Below, piece after piece: positions 61,494 through 64,000 of a DNA stretch of 64,000 nt (the first letter of the stretch is position 1; each line of letters starts with the position of its first letter). A model generated the notes under the pieces. It searched no databases, had not been told where the DNA came from, and saw nothing but the letters and a program-made list of their open reading frames with translations. Origin of the DNA: Scytolyngbya sp. HA4215-MV1 (lineage in GTDB: Bacteria; Cyanobacteriota; Cyanobacteriia; Leptolyngbyales; Leptolyngbyaceae); assembly GCA_019359045.1 (NCBI GenBank), contig JAHHIA010000001.1, forward strand, positions 766,299 to 830,298, written 5' to 3'. Made by a program: the position numbers and the translations under genes.

Positions 61494-64000
61494 ATGAGCG
61501 ACCTCCCCCCATCTACCGATCGCCCCTCTACCCCCTACGACTATCAGAGCGAAGGTGGAGCGCTGCGAGTGGATGCGCCTACTTATGTGCTGCGTAAAGC
61601 CGATGGGGAGTTGCTGGATGGGCTGAAGGCGGGACGGCTGTGCTATGTGCTGAATGCGCGGCAGATGGGCAAGTCGAGCTTGAAGGTGCGGACGATCGAA
61701 CGTCTGCAAGCAGAGGGCATTGCCTGCGCGGCGATCGATTTGCAGGGGATTGGCACCTCGGTGTCCCAGGAGCAGTGGTATGTCAGCCTGATCAATCGCC
61801 TGGTGCGATCGCTGGGGCTGCGGCGACAGTTTCAGCTCAATGACTGGTGGGCAGAGCATCAGTTGCTTTCTGAGGTGCAGCGGTTGGGCTTGTTTTTTGA
61901 AACGGTGTTGTTGCCTGCGATCGCCACGCCGATCGTCTTGCTGTTTGATGAAATTGACTTAACCCGGAGTTTGCCCTTTAGCGCCGATGACTTTTTTGGT
62001 CTGTTGCGGGAGTGCTACAACCGCCGCGCCAATGAGCCAGAGTTTCGGCGGCTGAGTTTTGCCCTGTTTGGTGTAGCAACGCCGTCTGACCTGATTCGCA
62101 ATAAGGACATCACGCCTTTTAATATTGGTCAGCCGGTGGATTTAACCGGGTTTGAGCTGGCGGATGCGGCTCCCTTGCTGCCGGGGCTGGTGGCGAAGTC
62201 GGCAGATGCCCAGGCGTTGCTGGCGGCGGTGTTGCACTGGTCAGGTGGACAGCCCTTTTTGACCCAGCGCTTGTGTCGGCTGGTGCAGCGGGCGGAGTCG
62301 GTACCGCTGCCGGGGCAGGAAGCTGCCTGGGTGGCGCAGTTGGTGCAGGCGCAGGTGATTGAGAATTGGGAAGCACAGGACATTCCGCCCCATTTGCAGA
62401 CGATTCGCGATCGTCTGTTGTTGGGCAGTCAGGAGCAGGCAGGGCGGTTGTTGGGGTTGTATCAGAGAGTTTTGGACCCTCATCCCCCAGCCCCTTCTCC
62501 CGGAGGAGAAGGGGAGCCGGAAAGCCCCTCGCCTGGTGACGATCCCCCCCAGCCCCCCTTAACAAGGGGGGAGCCGGATTTAAGCCCCTCTCCCAACGGG
62601 AGAGGGGTTGGGGGTGAGGGGATTGCTGCCGACGATAGCCCCGAACAACTCATGCTACGCCTGACGGGGTTGGTGGTCAGGCGGGCTGGGCGGTTGCGGG
62701 TGTATAACCCCATTTATGCGGGGGTGTTTAACCAGGCGTGGGTGGCGAAGGCGTTGGGGGAGTTGCGCCCCTATGGGGCGGCGATCGCGGTGTGGCTGGC
62801 ATCGGGGCAGACGGATGAGTCGGTGCTGCTGCGGGGGCAGACCCTGGAGAAGGCGCGGCAGTGGGCGCGGGATAAGAGCTTGGCGGATGACGATCGGCGC
62901 TTTTTGGATGCCAGTTTAGCTCTGGAGGGGCGACTGGGAGAGGAAGAGCGGGCGATCCTGGCGGCGGCGACGCAGAAGGCCCAGCAACGGGTGCGGATTG
63001 GCGCGATGGTGTTGGGGTTAATGTTGCTGGGGACGGCGGCATCAGCCTTGGTGGCGCGGCAGAGTTTGAGTAGCGCCAGGCAGGCGGCCCAACGGGAACA
63101 GGATGCCAACCAACGCGCACAGAACGCCAACCAGAAGGCAACCCAGTCACTGCAACAGGCACTGCGGCTGCAACAAGAGTTTGAAACCGTCAATAGTAAA
63201 CGGAACAAAGCAGAGAGTGCAGCCCGTAAAGCCAGGCAGGATTGGCGCACCGCCCAACGGCAAGCTGCCCAGGCAAAGCGGCAATACCAGCAAGCCCAAC
63301 AACAGTTGGGACAGGCAAAAACGCAACTAACCCAGGTGAACCAGACAAAAAATCAGGCAGAGGCAGCAAAAATAGAGGCGCAGCAACGAGAGAAAGCAGC
63401 TAATGAGCAAACTAAAACTGCACGGAATAATTTGGAGGCTGCTCAAAGGACGTTAGAAACTGCCAACCAGAATTTAAAGCTTGCTCAAACTGGGACGCAA
63501 CTGGAGCAACAGGGCAGTGCTGCCCTGCGCCAGTTTGACACCAACCAGACGGCTGCCCTATTGCTAGCGTTAGAGACTGGGCAAACGCTGCAAAATTTGG
63601 TGCAGCAGAAAGCCAACGCTAAAGGGGCAGTGCTGGTCAATCACAAACTTGCCCTGACGGAGTACCCCGCCATTAGCCCCCTGGCAGCTCTGCACCAAAT
63701 TTTGCTCTATATGATTGAGCGCCCTGTCCCGACTCGCCAAGGCATTGTCAGGAGCGTGAGTTGGACCGCGGATGGCAAAACCCTGGCCACCGGCGGATCC
63801 GATGGCAGCGTCAAACTGTGGAACCGCGATGGCACCCCCATTACCACCCTCAACGCCAATCAAAGCATTGTCAGGAGCGTGAGTTGGACCGCGGATGGCA
63901 AAACCCTGGCCACCGGCGGAGACGATGGCAGCGTCAAACTGTGGAACCGCGATGGCACCCCCATTACCACCCTCAACGCCAATCAAAGCATTGTCAGGAG
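61494..64000 (+). CDS. AAA-like ATPase with membrane segment, coiled coil and WD40 repeats (runs off the right edge)
   Basis: From the ATG at 61494 the frame stays open to the window end (835 complete codons). The N-terminal AAA-like (AAA_35-type) domain (about 20-400) has Walker A NARQMGKSSLKVRT and Walker B IVLLFDEID. A Pro/Gly-rich insert (about 328-375) interrupts it, encoded by three palindromic repeats. A membrane segment (about 501-520, VRIGAMVLGLMLLGTAASAL) precedes a long Gln/Ala-rich coiled coil (about 520-670), then WD40 repeats begin (about 749 onward: VSWTADGKTLATGGSDGSVK). The WD40 propeller is probably the sensor. It follows the TIR-AAA and interrupted genes on the same strand. 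Confidence 0.85.
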   Translation, partial: MSDLPPSTDRPSTPYDYQSEGGALRVDAPTYVLRKADGELLDGLKAGRLCYVLNARQMGKSSLKVRTIERLQAEGIACAAIDLQGIGTSVSQEQWYVSLINRLVRSLGLRRQFQLNDWWAEHQLLSEVQRLGLFFETVLLPAIATPIVLLFDEIDLTRSLPFSADDFFGLLRECYNRRANEPEFRRLSFALFGVATPSDLIRNKDITPFNIGQPVDLTGFELADAAPLLPGLVAKSADAQALLAAVLHWSGGQPFLTQRLCRLVQRAESVPLPGQEAAWVAQLVQAQVIENWEAQDIPPHLQTIRDRLLLGSQEQAGRLLGLYQRVLDPHPPAPSPGGEGEPESPSPGDDPPQPPLTRGEPDLSPSPNGRGVGGEGIAADDSPEQLMLRLTGLVVRRAGRLRVYNPIYAGVFNQAWVAKALGELRPYGAAIAVWLASGQTDESVLLRGQTLEKARQWARDKSLADDDRRFLDASLALEGRLGEEERAILAAATQKAQQRVRIGAMVLGLMLLGTAASALVARQSLSSARQAAQREQDANQRAQNANQKATQSLQQALRLQQEFETVNSKRNKAESAARKARQDWRTAQRQAAQAKRQYQQAQQQLGQAKTQLTQVNQTKNQAEAAKIEAQQREKAANEQTKTARNNLEAAQRTLETANQNLKLAQTGTQLEQQGSAALRQFDTNQTAALLLALETGQTLQNLVQQKANAKGAVLVNHKLALTEYPAISPLAALHQILLYMIERPVPTRQGIVRSVSWTADGKTLATGGSDGSVKLWNRDGTPITTLNANQSIVRSVSWTADGKTLATGGDDGSVKLWNRDGTPITTLNANQSIVR
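62478..62621. repeat. Three palindromic repeats inside the AAA-WD40 coding frame
   Basis: Three hairpins lie in a row: CCCCTTCTCC/GGAGAAGGGG with loop CGGA (62491-62514), CCCCCCTT/AAGGGGGG with loop AAC (62553-62571) and CCCCTCTCCC/GGGAGAGGGG with loop AAC (62585-62607). They are read in frame as PHPPAPSPGGEGE, PPQPPLTRGE and LSPSPNGRGVGGEG, with no stop codon. These are the usual REP/MITE-type motifs found in intergenic DNA, here exapted as coding sequence. Confidence 0.8.
63742..64000 (+). repeat. Near-identical 123-bp WD40-coding repeats
   Basis: A 123-bp unit (41 codons) beginning GCATTGTCAGGAGCGTGAG starts at 63742, 63865 and 63988. The first two full units differ by only a few bases (GGATCC versus GGAGAC, encoding GGSDGS versus GGDDGS). 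Such identity points to very recent tandem duplication or gene conversion in the WD40 region. The third copy is cut by the window end. Confidence 0.85.

Noticed and set aside
63570..63986. A long minus-strand frame with internal repeats (138 codons)
   Set aside because: It is the antisense of the WD40 repeats; its repeats only mirror the coding strand.
1..64000. tRNA, rRNA or riboswitch genes
   Set aside because: Reading the intergenic gaps I found no T-loop or acceptor patterns, rRNA sequence or riboswitch cores I could defend; a covariance-model scan would be decisive.

Overview
The window is chromosomal DNA of a cyanobacterium, probably a filamentous one; I do not assign a species. The evidence is the dense GCGATCGC/GATCGC (HIP1-type) octamers throughout, genes typical of oxygenic phototrophs (ycf51, CGLD27/ycf36, btpA, class II FBPase/SBPase glpX next to hemA, a panC-cmk fusion, a VKOR-thioredoxin fusion), and the mix of palindromic repeats, MITEs and AAA/WD40 signalling proteins common in filamentous cyanobacteria. 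I see no rRNA, tRNA or CRISPR array.

Layout. (1) 1-8.3 kb: most of a type I-D CRISPR-Cas effector operon on the minus strand, transcribed cas10d(csc3)-csc2-csc1-cas3-cas6, with cas6 running off the left edge. A WYL-family regulator is divergent from it, and a palindrome-rich spacer lies between. (2) 8.3-10.1 kb: a decayed patch with an IS5-type transposase remnant, an antitoxin-like gene broken by a TGA, a Uma2 nuclease-fold protein and a small membrane protein. (3) 10.2-43.3 kb: mostly core genome. It holds gdhA, a degenerate ADP-ribosylglycohydrolase-like gene, cell-wall and membrane proteins, a CorC-type transporter, an aminotransferase-alcohol dehydrogenase pair, ycf51-sufU, a glycosyltransferase, an NlpC/P60 peptidase, a PilT-like ATPase with a doubled N-domain, rsfS-CGLD27-asparaginase, a fused peptide-ABC ATPase, glmM, a CHASE2-PAS-GGDEF cyclase, a dynamin/Era-like membrane GTPase, VKOR-thioredoxin-btpA, a TPR protein, rimO and a cold-shock-type DEAD-box helicase. 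(4) 43.3-46.3 kb: a second defence-like spot with an HTH-NACHT NTPase that has an AT-rich sensor region and a C-terminal frameshift, a divergent small membrane protein, and a MITE. (5) 46.3-53.4 kb: core genes again (anti-sigma factor, panC-cmk, hydrolase, glpX, hemA). (6) 53.4-58.7 kb: a detoxification/stress block with GST, PNPOx-like and NTF2-like genes, a dinucleotide reductase, and two TetR regulators each beside a clear palindromic operator. (7) 58.8-64 kb: a 21-bp tandem array, then a TIR-AAA protein, a four-helix-bundle gene split by a MITE, and an AAA-coiled-coil-WD40 protein running off the right edge.

How it fits together. Most of the window is housekeeping and photosynthesis support. 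Three accessory spots (CRISPR I-D at the left, NACHT in the middle, TIR/AAA-WD40 at the right) carry immunity-type or signalling ATPase genes and are also where MITEs, IS debris and broken genes cluster. The best leads for something undescribed are the TIR-AAA plus AAA-WD40 locus, in which palindromic repeats have been taken into the reading frame, and the NACHT gene with its frameshifted tail and divergent small membrane protein. Other notable points are the precise MITE insertion at 61161-61277 and the two TetR operators.
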